This document shows, piece after piece, positions 29,901-38,194 of a stretch of 64,000 nt of DNA. Both the position numbers and the translations under genes were made by a program. Positions within the stretch are counted from its first letter, which is position 1. The number at the start of each line of letters is the position of its first letter. The notes under the pieces were generated by a model. It was not told the origin of the DNA. It was given only the letters and a program-made list of their open reading frames with translations, and did not search any database. This DNA is from Burkholderia sp. FERM BP-3421 (GTDB taxonomy: Bacteria; Pseudomonadota; Gammaproteobacteria; Burkholderiales; Burkholderiaceae): positions 2,232,001 through 2,296,000 of the forward strand of contig NZ_CP117782.1 of assembly GCF_028657905.1 (NCBI RefSeq). The letters run 5' to 3'.

Positions 29901-32625
29901 CGATCATCGACCACGCCTGCTGCGGCAGCATGACGATCGACAAGCCGAACCGCGTCGACGCGAACCTCAGCTCCGCCGCCCACGCATAGAGCACGCTGCG
30001 CGTGGTCATCTTGACGTGCGTGCGCCGCCAGCGCGGCACCAGTCCGCTCAACACGGGCAACAACAGCGGCAGCGCGATCGTCACCAGCACGAACGCGCTC
30101 CAGGCCAGCGACACGGGCAGCGGCAGACACCAGCCGGCCAGCAGCGCAACGAACATGGCGGGCGCCGTGAGCGTGCGGCGCAGGTTGTCCATCATCTTCC
30201 AGCGACCGACGGCCGGCAGCGCGCCGTGACCGAAGGCCAGCCACGGGAACAGTTGCCAGTCGCCGCGCGCCCAGCGGTGCAGGCGTCCCGCCGCGACGTC
30301 GTAGCGGGACGGCGCGGCCTCGACGACCTCGATGTCCGACGCCAGCCCGGCCCGCGCGAAAATACCTTCGAACAGATCGTGACTGAGCACCGTGTTCTCC
30401 GGCACGCGGCCGGCGAGCACCGCCTCGAACGCATCGACGTCGTAGATGCCCTTGCCCGCATAGGAGCCTTCGTCGAACAGATCCTGATAGACATCCGATA
30501 CGGCCGACACATAAGGATCGATGCCGTGCGCGCTCGACGACACGCGCTGGAACAGCGACCCTTCGTCGCCGCTCGCGAGCGACGAGGTCACGCGCGGCTG
30601 GAGCACGCCATAGCCGTCGACGATGCGGCGGCTCGCCGGATCGAATGCCGGCCGGTTGAGCGGGTGCGCCATCTTGCCGATCAGGCGGCGCACGGTATCG
30701 CGCAGCAGCCGGGTATCGGCATCGAGCGTGATCACGTAGCGCACGTCCGGCGGCACGCGCGGCGGTCGGCCAGCCAGCGCGATGAACGAGGTGTCCGACG
30801 CGCCGCGCAGCAGCCGGTTCAGCTCGTGCAGCTTGCCGCGCTTGCGCTCCCAGCCCATCCAGCATCGTTCGCCGGCGTTCCAGCCGCGCCGACGATGCAG
30901 CAGCAGAAATCGCTCGCCTTCGTCCGGCGCCGCCGGATAGAGGCGATTCAGCCGCTCGATGCCCGCTATCGCGACCGCCAGCAGCCCGTCGTCGCTGTCG
31001 AGATGCGGCGTGGGCGCATCCGTCCAGTCGGAGAGCAGAGCGAAGTAGAGCGCTCCGTCAGGGCTCGCCAGATGATGGATTTCCAGGTGTTCGATCTGCT
31101 CGGCGAGCGCCGCTTCTGTCGTCAACAACACCGGCACCGCGACCATGGTGCGCAAATCCGGCGGAATGCCGTCGAGCAGCGCGAGGCCAGGCAGGATGCG
31201 CGCGCCGACATCCCGCATCACGCCGCGATTGACGAACGCCACCGCGGCATCGAGTGCGGGCAGCAGCCCGGCGAGGCCGAGCCAGATCAGCCAGTGACCG
31301 GTCGGCTCGATGCGGGTGAGCCACGCCAGCATGCCCGCCAGCATGAGCGCGGCAAGCAGTCCGATCCGCCCGAGATAACCGCCGAGGCCGGCGCGACGCG
31401 TCAGGCGCCGCAACCATGACGCCACGGGCGGACGATAGCCGATCGCGGCTTCGAGCGCGGCGCGGCCGCCTGCCAGCAGGGCATACCCCGGGTCGGACTC
31501 GCGGCGCGGCGGCGCACCGTCGGCCGGCGCGGGGTTCGCGCCCTGCGCCGCCGCCTCGGCGACGACGCGACGGGCAACCTCCAGCTCGCTGACGGGCGCG
31601 CCGCGCGCCAATGCCTCGACCGCGTCGCGATACAGGTTGCGCGTGGGGAAATCCATCTGCGCGAATCCGGGGTGGCTGCGCAGCACCTGATCGACGAGGC
31701 TGATGCGCTCGAACAGATCAGTCCAGTCCACCCCCGAAATCAGCCGCATGCTGGTGATCACGTTGCGCACGGTCAGGCTCGCGGCGCCTTGCTGGTGATT
31801 GACGGACGCGACGATCTGGTCCGGGGTCGCCCCGCGCGCAGCCAGGTGCCGATGCAGCCACGCCAGCGCCGGCGCGACGGCCGGATCATGGTCGTGCAGC
31901 CGCTGGATCAGCTGCACCGCGAACGCATCGTGCGATACCGCCTGCTCGTAGCGGGCGACCAGCGGTCCCGCGTCCTGCCGCGTCTGGCCGCCCTCGCCGA
32001 GCAGGCGATCCGCAAGCGCGTCGGCGTCGATCCTCGCGCGCCGATCGTCGATGATCTGGTCCGCGAGCCGCCGCAGGTTTTCGATCAGCACGATCCGCAG
32101 CGTGATCGCCACCGCCCATAGCTCGCCGATCGTCAGCGGCTCCACGGCCTGATAGGCCAGTATGAAGCGGCACAGGGCATCTGGATCGAAACGGCTGTCG
32201 GTATGGGCGACGAAGGCCCAACTGATCCCGAACACGCGCGGATAGCCGGCGAACGGCCCACCACTGAGCTTGGGCAGTTGCCGGTAGTAACGCGGGGAAA
32301 GATCGTCGCGGATCTGCCGCACCTGTTCCGCGACCAGATAGTAGTTGTCGAGCAGCCACTCCGCCGCGGGCATGATTTCCTCGCCGCGCGCATCTGCGGC
32401 CACCGTGTTGCGGTAGGCCTTCAGCAGATGATCTGCGTTGTCCTTCAACCGTGTGGCAAGCGAGGGGCCGGAGGCCGGGCCGGGCGAGATCTTTTGCGCG
32501 TGGGCCAGGCTGGCCCCATGCTGCGCCAGTCTTTCCTCGCCGAAGAATTCCTCGCGAATCGGCCGGGCATTGCTCCACGGCGAGGTTCGGTGACGTGCAC
32601 CGCGCGCTACGTGATTCTTCGACAC
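23972..32625 (-). pseudogene. ndvB-like: Cyclic beta-1,2-glucan synthase (NdvB/Cgs type), one apparent frameshift near the 3' end
   Basis: About 2,880 codons. GTG at 32625 has GGGAG 6 nt upstream and is preferred over ATG 32691. Order of parts: N-terminal helical region (PWSNARPIREEFF); membrane helices near residues ~410-470; a GT84/GT2-like transferase core with VRYVITLDADTRLL and a RWARGDWQL-type segment; more membrane helices (VALLAGWCLPLPVSLAW; ALPLLLPVLSG); a glycoamylase-like domain with HRTSPTNLGLYLLSAVSA; then two GH94-type phosphorylase blocks ending in the catalytic GTGDWNDGMNRVG. The enzyme polymerises UDP-glucose on itself and cyclises the chain. The frame breaks at ~24830-24865; the last ~285 residues (from RRWLARAAALRDALAV on) are in another frame, consistent with one lost base. 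Truncation would fall just after the catalytic Asp. Ends convergent with the 90-aa gene. Confidence 0.85.
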
Positions 32626-32820
32626 AGCTTCTCCCTGAACGCCGCGATCCGTCGCGCGACATATCCTCGACACCAGGGCGTCGACGGACATGCGGGATGG
32701 GCGAAGCTCGGCTTGATTCCGATCCGCGGGCCGCGGATCAGGGCGGTCTCTTCTATCCGGCAACGCGGATCGGCGCCGGTCGCGACCCGCGGACGACCGC
32801 GCCGCGACATGCTCGGGCCG

Positions 32821-33264
32821 TCACAGCGCGGGCGACAGCGACATCGCCGCCGGTGACCTGCCCCGCTGCGCGGACCGGCCCGTGCAGTGGGCGCACAGCA
32901 TCGACACGACCACGTCGCGCGTCGTATGCAACGCGATCGCCGTTCGATCGATGTCGCGCACGATACGCTCCGGCAAGCACAACTCGATTCGTATGGTGCT
33001 CGACGTCATCCGGGTCAGGTCGAGCTCGACGAAGCGCCAGATACCGTCGCCGGTGTCGAGCGCCGATGCCTGCAAGACCGACAGATCCAAGGTGGGCGGT
33101 GGAATGAGACGCGAGCACCGGTCATAGCGGGCCATGACCCGCTGCACGGCGACCGCCTGTAATTCACCATAGGTATCGCCTTCCACGATGACTTCGGGAA
33201 AATCCGCCAGCCTGCCGTGATAGCGGGGATTTCCGCGTCGCGTGATATAGATCGGATATTCCAT
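32821..33264 (-). CDS. HicB-like / type II antitoxin-fold protein, no partner toxin
   Basis: Encodes 147 residues from ATG at 33264 with a GGGAGAGG Shine-Dalgarno. Residues 1-60 (MEYPIYITRRGNPRYHGRLA, then DFPEVIVEGDTYGELQAVAV) follow the degenerate RNase-H-like fold of HicB antitoxins. The C-terminal part (RIELCLPERIVRDIDRTAIA) looks like a ribbon-helix-helix DNA-binding unit. No HicA-like toxin ORF is next to it. It is probably an orphan DNA-binding regulator. It is about 195 nt upstream of the glucan synthase start, same strand. Confidence 0.6.
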   Translation of the reverse strand: MEYPIYITRRGNPRYHGRLADFPEVIVEGDTYGELQAVAVQRVMARYDRCSRLIPPPTLDLSVLQASALDTGDGIWRFVELDLTRMTSSTIRIELCLPERIVRDIDRTAIALHTTRDVVVSMLCAHCTGRSAQRGRSPAAMSLSPAL

Positions 33265-34117
33265 GAGCCTCTCCCGGCAGACAAACACCACGAGCGTCAT
33301 CGTGCCCCGCGGCGCGCCGGAGAGTCGGTACGCTGGTGAACAGTCTTCCGGCGGGGATTCGTGCAGTCCGTCCGTTCAACCGGCGGATCGAGCGGCCCGG
33401 ATGAAGATCGCATCCGCATGTGGCAACCAGCAGAAGCCGGCAAGGCATTCGAACTGTCGATCATCGAGCCGGGGATCAGGTTCGTCGCGCCGCGCTCTTT
33501 CGTCGTTTCGTGGCTGATGTTCATCGCCCCAAGCGGCGACGCCCAGGATGATTTTCGTAAGCCGGTTCCAGTGCGACCAACTCGACCGCGAGTTCGACCT
33601 CGACGGAGCGGACGAAAATTTGGCACGGTTATCGCACGCAACGGACTATACTTAAAGCGACGCTTCCGGAAGCAGCAACCTGATTGCCCCCACTCTCCCA
33701 CGTACTTTCCGCGGTCTTCCGTTGAATTCGAGGCGGGATCCCGAAGTCGGCTCACGACATGAGCCGGAATGCGCAGCGCGGAGCGCAGTGGGCCCCCCCG
33801 CGGCGTGCAGCCGCGCTCCATGCACGCTTGAGCTTCCACACGATGATGCAGGGGGCAGCGCAGCTGTCAACAAACGAAATCCGCCGCGCAACGCGTGGAA
33901 AGCGATCGTTGCCTCCGCTCATGCCCGTGATGGATGTATGCTACGCCCAGCAAGTGTCGGCCCGCCTCGCAGCATTCTTGACATCCGGGTCGAGGTATCG
34001 ATCGCCAGATGCGCGATACCAATCGCAACCGCCTCGCGACAGATTGGATTGGTCTGCGCCCGCGTCGCAAAATGCGTCACGGCGTACTCAGTGAAAGTTC
34101 TATAGAAGGAGGGAATC
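33265..34117. other. Region with degraded sequence, no intact gene
   Basis: Apart from the slipin fragment at 33430-33615, I see only non-convincing ORFs. GC is lower than in the flanks in the last ~200 nt. Confidence 0.5.
33430..33615 (-). pseudogene. Slipin 3' remnant (copy A)
   Basis: The minus strand reads VELVALEPAYENHPG, then after a frame change GAMNISHETTKERGATNLIP and GSMIDSSNALPASAG. This matches the intact slipin at 36936-37808 (AAQVYENHPGALQLRAMNII, then TTKERGATILIPSSMVDSLN). No start or upstream domain is left. Confidence 0.75.
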
Positions 34118-34228
34118 ATGAGCAAAGCCCACGACGCCAGAAAATCGGATAAGAAAGTTGCAGTCAAGACGCCGAAGGAAAAGAAGGAGGCGAAGAAACT
34201 GAAGAAGGAAGCGTCGAAGCGTCAGTGA
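34118..34228 (+). CDS. Lysine-rich micro-protein, 36 aa
   Basis: ATG at 34118 sits 5 nt behind a near-perfect AAGGAGGGA; stop TGA at 34226-34228. It starts MSKAHDARKSDKKVAVKTPK and continues EKKEAKKLKKEASKRQ. Nearly half the residues are Lys or Arg and there is no hydrophobic core, so it is probably disordered and nucleic-acid or ribosome associated. A hairpin followed by T residues comes right after the stop, so gene and terminator form a compact unit. No named family is recognised. Confidence 0.6.
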   Translation: MSKAHDARKSDKKVAVKTPKEKKEAKKLKKEASKRQ

Positions 34229-34243
34229 CACCACAATAGCAGC

Positions 34244-34286
34244 GGCGCCCCACGATCAGAATCCGGATCCTGTGGCGCTTTTTTCA
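34244..34286 (+). terminator. Probable terminator of the Lys-rich micro-gene
   Basis: GCGCCCCAC pairs with GTGGCGC (two bulged C), with an inner ATCCGGAT palindrome and then TTTTTT. It begins 16 nt after the stop codon. Confidence 0.5.
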
Positions 34287-34353
34287 ACATCGTCCCGCGA
34301 CGACGCTACGCTTCGATGTCGATGTGAAAAACTGATTCGTAAAACTGACCAAG

Positions 34354-34602
34354 ATGCTTATTTTTCCCAATCCAAGCCGTAGCTACGATGCCTCGCGACA
34401 TTGCGTGTGTTTCTGGGGGTACGACAATTCACGCGAAATCAGCTTCATGGTGGACGACGCCGTACTCAGAAACCTGCGTCCTGGCATGGGATCCGACGAA
34501 CGCTCGGTGCTTGTCGTTTTTGACGAGTTTCGCGACACGGTTCTCGCAATCGCGCAGAAACAGTATGTCCAGGGTCCGCAGAATCGATATTTGCTTTCAT
34601 GA
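34354..34602 (+). CDS. DUF1488 family protein
   Basis: Encodes 82 residues. The start MLIFPNPSRSYDASRHCVCF, then WGYDNSREISFMVDDAVLRN and VFDEFRDTVLAIAQKQYVQG, follow the DUF1488 pattern (FPN...FWGYD...EVSF...FD..R..I...A...Y). It is a small cytoplasmic protein of unknown role. The stop at 34602 gives a normal length for the family. Base composition is less GC-rich than the neighbours. Confidence 0.75.
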   Translation: MLIFPNPSRSYDASRHCVCFWGYDNSREISFMVDDAVLRNLRPGMGSDERSVLVVFDEFRDTVLAIAQKQYVQGPQNRYLLS

Positions 34603-34655
34603 GCCACAGGTTCGCCGCTGGAATTCCATGCGAATCGGTTCAGACATGAATGACC

Positions 34656-34800
34656 AGCAAGTTCGTCGAGGCTGCATAAGTGCATGAAAGCCATCCGGGT
34701 GCGCAGCCGTTGCGCGCGATGAACCTCACCTGCGAGACGAGCAAGGAACGTGGCGCCACGATCCTGATTCTCAGTTCGATGATCGACTTCCTGAATTGCT
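34656..34800 (+). pseudogene. Slipin 3' remnant (copy B), with nonsense codon
   Basis: The plus strand reads SKFVEAA, then TAA (34677-34679) where the intact slipin has CAA (Gln), then VHESHPGAQPLRAMNLTCET and SKERGATILILSSMIDFLN. It is collinear with the intact copy (SKFVEAAQVYENHPGALQLR), lies in the opposite orientation to it, and lacks the upstream two-thirds. Confidence 0.8.
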
Positions 34801-35300
34801 CCGCCCGGTTTGCGCAGATGGGCCGGTCACGCCCGGGTGCCAACGAAACGCCCGTGAGCGAATGGCGGCGCCGCACGTTGCCGCGGCAGCAGGTGCGCGA
34901 AGGCCCGGTGACGGACACGCGCCAGCCTCTCTCCCGTGCAGTCCGAGATCGAGTATCTGCGGCGCGGGAAGCGTTGTCGCTGCTCAAGCCTATCACCCCA
35001 TCGTAGCGGCATCGGGCGGCCTTCCCGAGCCTTGCGCAGGTTGAGCCCGCTCAATTGCGACGGCCACGTCGGATAAAGGACCGCGTTGTCATACCGCAAC
35101 GTGCCTGTCCCCATCGCTCAGCGCTACCGCACCGACACGCCATCTGGCCGTTATTCTCCTTTTTCAGTCGTTCGTCAGCCCTACCGCCGCGCCCCAACCC
35201 CAACCAGTTGCTCAATAAAGCCGGGCGATGTGTGCCTTGGATAGAATCGGCCCAAACGATTGGGCCTCTCGTTTTCCGACACAGCGAACAGTGTCCTGCG

Positions 35301-35318
35301 CCGTACCGACTCGTAGCG
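35301..35318 (+). promoter_or_regulatory. GTAC dyad, site 5 (upstream of the 59-aa membrane protein)
   Basis: GTAC-CGACTC-GTAG, the second core one base off but in 10-bp register. It lies ~104 nt before ATG 35420. Confidence 0.45.
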
Positions 35319-35419
35319 CCCCCGACTGCAGGATGTCCGAGTGATACCGGCAGTCCGAACGTCAATGCCCACGAGGCATGCGACGTGCAATTTCCTTATT
35401 GCAGTCGGAGGATGGAAAG

Positions 35420-35599
35420 ATGACAAGCGCAATGTGGGGCATCGTGATCGGGATAGCCGCGATCATCACGTTTTCATTGCATCGATCCAGGTTACGCGCG
35501 ACGGAACGGGTCGCCGCTCCCAGCCACGTCGTCGCAACACCACGGGGGCCGGCAACGCCGAAAGCCGGCGTTTCGCCGGCCTCGACATCCGCCTTGTAG
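35420..35599 (+). CDS. Small single-helix membrane protein, 59 aa
   Basis: ATG at 35420 with CGGAGGATGG upstream. A membrane helix (MWGIVIGIAAIITFSL) is followed by a basic HRSRLRATERV segment and a Pro/Ala-rich tail, giving an N-out or N-in single-pass micro-protein. No family is recognised. The GTAC site ~100 nt upstream supports it being expressed. Confidence 0.45.
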   Translation: MTSAMWGIVIGIAAIITFSLHRSRLRATERVAAPSHVVATPRGPATPKAGVSPASTSAL

Positions 35600-35659
35600 T
35601 GACGGCTCTACGTTCTGTTTGAGAGCGCAGAGGTTGAACTGCTCTGTGTGGATACATCG

Positions 35660-35851
35660 GAGAACGAGCCGAAAACGCATGCCAAGCCGTTTCCGGCTCT
35701 CGGAGATGCGTTGTCCGGGCGTGCGGATCTTTACGGCCACCGCTTGTGCCATCACGCGGGGGACTTGCGGGCATGCGGTCGTCGGCCGCACGCGCGTTCG
35801 CGCGCAGTTGCCGAGCCGCTGCCTCTCGCGTCCGGGAGGGTGTCCATTCAT
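35660..35851 (-). pseudogene. Broken paralogue of the 66-aa QRI(T/S)ESRKR protein
   Basis: Pieces in two minus-strand frames: MNGHPPGRERQR from ATG 35851; ADDRMPASPPRD in a second frame (compare TDDGMPAAPDKP); then QRISESRKRLGMRF back in the first frame (compare QRITESRKRWGMAY at 23320-23371). Two frame changes and loss of the normal stop make it non-functional. A GTAC site lies ~70 nt upstream, as for the intact gene. Confidence 0.65.
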
Positions 35852-35915
35852 CATTCGTCAGCACGCGCCTTCCGTGCAGGTGGCATCTACCAAAATGCGC
35901 GCGCCAGGGCGGCAA

Positions 35916-35934
35916 GTCGGTACGTTGCCGCACG
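35916..35934 (-). promoter_or_regulatory. GTAC dyad, site 6 (minus strand)
   Basis: On the minus strand, GTGC-GGCAAC-GTAC-CGACTT, in 10-bp register and followed by the same CGACTT as site 4. It sits before the pseudogene at 35660-35851. Confidence 0.5.
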
Positions 35935-36068
35935 GATTGGCGAGGGCAGGAGCGCGGAGAGGCGACGGACGGTGCTTCGTGCAGGACGACGATTCTTGGG
36001 CAACCTGGCCGGCGGCGATCCGTTCAGCAAGGTCCGCGTGCATGCGGGGCTCCCACGGGTGGCCGGGT

Positions 36069-36351
36069 CTAGTTCCAAAATGTATCGGGGTCCGCCAACG
36101 TCTCCATCAGGGCGTCGCCGTCGGTCAGCGTGTTGAGCACGAAGAATTCGCGCATTTGCAGGCCCTCGGCCGTCGGCCGTCGGCCGCGTAAGCGGCTTGC
36201 GCTCATAGTCGGCGGTGCGCGCCGGATCGTTCAAGAAGTCACCGCTGAGGCGGTAGGTCAGGCCGACCGCCACGCCGATGACCGGGAACGGATGGCGATG
36301 CAGCGGACCGCCGACGCACCGGCAGGTTTCCTCGGTGTTCGTGTTCATCAT
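36069..36351 (-). pseudogene. Hypothetical gene disrupted by a 7-bp tandem duplication
   Basis: ATG at 36351 (GGAGCC upstream) starts MMNTNTEETCRCVGGPLHRH and runs to YERKPLTRPTADG, after which the frame turns to nonsense. A different frame supplies GLQMREFFVLNTLTDGDALM, ETLADPDTFWN and a stop at 36069-36071. The junction is a CGGCCGT tandem repeat (36167-36186, 2.9 units). Removing one 7-bp unit joins the two as RPTAEGLQMREFF. The intact product would be ~91 residues, of unknown function. It starts 20 nt after the stop of the upstream secreted-protein gene. Confidence 0.7.
36167..36186. repeat. 7-bp tandem repeat CGGCCGT (2.9 copies)
   Basis: CGGCCGTCGGCCGTCGGCCG. The extra unit shifts the frame of the gene at 36069-36351. 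A slipped-strand duplication is the simplest cause. Confidence 0.8.
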
Positions 36352-36371
36352 GAAAGGCTCCAAAGGGCAGA

Positions 36372-36818
36372 TCAGGGGCTTGCGCAAGTGACGGCCGTCA
36401 GGACGAATGGAATGACCTGACGCGCAACAGCCTGGCTGCCGGCAAGATGAAAATGCGCTTCCACGGATTCGATCGGGGCCTTGACGACGGCGCCATAGAT
36501 CGAACCGGGCAGAGGCTGCCCGCTGCCCGACTTGAACAGTGCGTCTCCTCGTTCGTAGGCGAACACCGCATAGACCTCGAAGCCGAACACAGTCAGCACG
36601 GTGCCGTGCGTCAGTCGAAACGCGTTGACCGAATTCTGTTCGACCCGCATCGGAGCGGGGTCGATATAGCCGCGCGCCAGTAGGAGCGAGATGAACGCGT
36701 GTGCATTGGTCGAGCAGACGAGTTGCGTATCCAATGCATAGGCACGGCATGGCGCGGGAGCCAGCCACGCTACGCCAGCCAGGCAGGCGGTGAGTGCATT
36801 GAGGATAACCTTGCTCAT
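36372..36818 (-). CDS. Hypothetical secreted protein, 148 aa
   Basis: ATG at 36818. A Sec signal peptide (MSKVILNALTACLAGVAWLA, cleavage likely after PCRAYA) is followed by a soluble domain with QLVCSTNAHAFISLLLARGY, VNAFRLTHGTVLTVFGFEVY and a C-terminal HFHLAGSQAVARQVIPFVLT. Two Cys, in QLVCS and VTCAS, could pair in the periplasm. The family is not recognised. It lies ~115 nt downstream of the slipin gene and 20 nt ahead of the next, broken gene on the same strand. Confidence 0.6.
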   Translation of the reverse strand: MSKVILNALTACLAGVAWLAPAPCRAYALDTQLVCSTNAHAFISLLLARGYIDPAPMRVEQNSVNAFRLTHGTVLTVFGFEVYAVFAYERGDALFKSGSGQPLPGSIYGAVVKAPIESVEAHFHLAGSQAVARQVIPFVLTAVTCASP

Positions 36819-36935
36819 GACAATCTGCGCGGACCGGTCGGGTCCGCCCTGCGGGTGACGTGCACTGCCCGAACACAGCATCGATTCTCGGCCGATTCGC
36901 ACCAAACATCGCGATCGGCGCAGTGCGTCTCGCGA

Positions 36936-37808
36936 TCAGGCTGCGTTCTTGAACGAGGTCGCCGGCGCGGCGCGCGTCACGTCATATCCGGCCACGGCAA
37001 GCGCAAGCGCCGGGTTCAGGCTGTCCACCATCGAGCTGGGAATCAGGATCGTCGCACCGCGCTCCTTCGTCGTCTCGTAGATGATGTTCATCGCGCGCAA
37101 CTGCAGCGCGCCCGGATGATTTTCGTATACCTGCGCCGCTTCGACGAACTTGGACGCGATTTCCGCCTCGGCAGAACCGAGGATCACCCGCGCCTGCTTT
37201 TCGCGCTCCGCCTGCGCCTGGCGCGACATCGAATCCTGCAGCGCGACCGGGATCGCGACGTCGCGGGTTTCGACCGAGCGGACCGTCACACCCCAGTCAA
37301 TGGTTTTCCGACCGATCTCGTCGCGCAGGTGCATGTCGGCCGCTTTGCGGTCCGACAGCAGAGCAGCCAGCATCGATGATCCGATCATCTCGCGCAGCGA
37401 GGTTTGCGCGACCCGGTCGATGGCCTGCCGATAGTCGGTAATCGCCAGAGCGGCCTTCTGCGCGTCATGGACGTGCCAGAAGATCACGGCGTCGACGTTG
37501 ACGGGCACGGTGTCTTTGGTCAGCGCTTCCTCCGCGTTGAATGCGGTGGTTTGAATGCGCTCGTCGATGACCGCGACGATGTTGTCGATGATCGGGATAA
37601 TCATGAAAAAACCGGCCCCCTTGACGCTCTGCAGTTTTCCGACCCGCAAGATCACGAATTTTTCCCAGACATTGGCAACCCGCACGGACAGCGCGATGAG
37701 GATGGCAACGATGAAAAGCGGGGCTGCGAGGTACAGGTTGCCCCATGCGCCGACAGCGAGAGCCGCGAGTACGAACGCGGTGGATAGAACCAGTGTGATG
37801 GGATTCAT
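36936..37808 (-). CDS. Slipin (stomatin/prohibitin-family SPFH membrane protein)
   Basis: Encodes 290 residues, with GGAGCG before ATG 37808. Two N-terminal hydrophobic helices (LVLSTAFVLAALAVGAWGN, LAAPLFIVAILIALSVRV) are followed by the SPFH domain: VILRVGKLQSVKGAGFFMII, VIDERIQTTAFNAEEALTKD, VDAVIFWHVHDAQKAALAIT, RDVAIPVALQDSMSRQAQAE and the coiled KQARVILGSAEAEIASKFVE. The tail TTKERGATILIPSSMVDSLN is typical of slipins. They oligomerise at the inner membrane and organise lipid microdomains, usually with an NfeD partner, which is absent here. GTAC site 7 lies ~134 nt upstream, and two 3' remnants of related genes lie within 4 kb. Confidence 0.9.
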   Translation of the reverse strand: MNPITLVLSTAFVLAALAVGAWGNLYLAAPLFIVAILIALSVRVANVWEKFVILRVGKLQSVKGAGFFMIIPIIDNIVAVIDERIQTTAFNAEEALTKDTVPVNVDAVIFWHVHDAQKAALAITDYRQAIDRVAQTSLREMIGSSMLAALLSDRKAADMHLRDEIGRKTIDWGVTVRSVETRDVAIPVALQDSMSRQAQAEREKQARVILGSAEAEIASKFVEAAQVYENHPGALQLRAMNIIYETTKERGATILIPSSMVDSLNPALALAVAGYDVTRAAPATSFKNAA

Positions 37809-38194
37809 GGTGACGCTCCGTTCCGGTGATGACGGTCCTCACGTGCGATGCAATGCGCTGTATCCCGGATCGTCCTGGGCGTCCCGGCGACAGAGGTCGA
37901 GGCGCCTGATGCGAACGTGCGCCCAATCGCTGTGCAAATCGGTACGGTGCCGTACCCGACACGCGTGCGTTGCACGTTTTCGGCTGGCGAGCGCATTGCC
38001 GTGGACAGCGTGCGGCGCAGGTGAAGCATCAAAGCCCGTACGTAGGCGTGCACCGGTACGTTAGCGCGCGATTAGCCGTCCAGGATGAGGCAACATGTCG
38101 AATTCCGTCGAGATGCGAGGGTATGGCCTAGCGTGCGTGGTACCAGATCGGGCGGCGCAGTGGCGGGTCGACGAACGCGGACGCAGTCGACCCC
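37809..38194. other. Intergenic region upstream of slipin with GTAC sites
   Basis: No gene is seen. It holds site 7 (37942-37955) and a looser cluster (GTAC 38038, GTGC 38048, GTAC 38056), ending at the IS256-type left terminus. Confidence 0.55.
37940..37957 (-). promoter_or_regulatory. GTAC-N6-GTAC dyad, site 7 (upstream of slipin)
   Basis: On the minus strand, GGGTACGGCACCGTACCGAT, with two perfect cores in 10-bp register, ~134 nt before the slipin ATG. Downstream TTGGGCGCACGTT resembles ATGGGCGTAGCGTT after site 2. Confidence 0.6.

Larger units (their letters stand above)
34603..35419. other. Long stretch without intact gene
   Basis: Contains the slipin remnant at 34656-34800 and a GTAC site at 35303. 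Other open frames here lack ribosome-binding sites and recognisable content. Confidence 0.5.

Noticed and set aside
28582..31419. 945-codon plus-strand frame inside the glucan synthase
   Set aside because: Antisense shadow of a gene with clear glycosyltransferase and phosphorylase motifs; no ribosome site, no family.
35648..36136. 162-codon plus-strand ORF
   Set aside because: It is antisense to two pseudogenes whose pieces align with known relatives.
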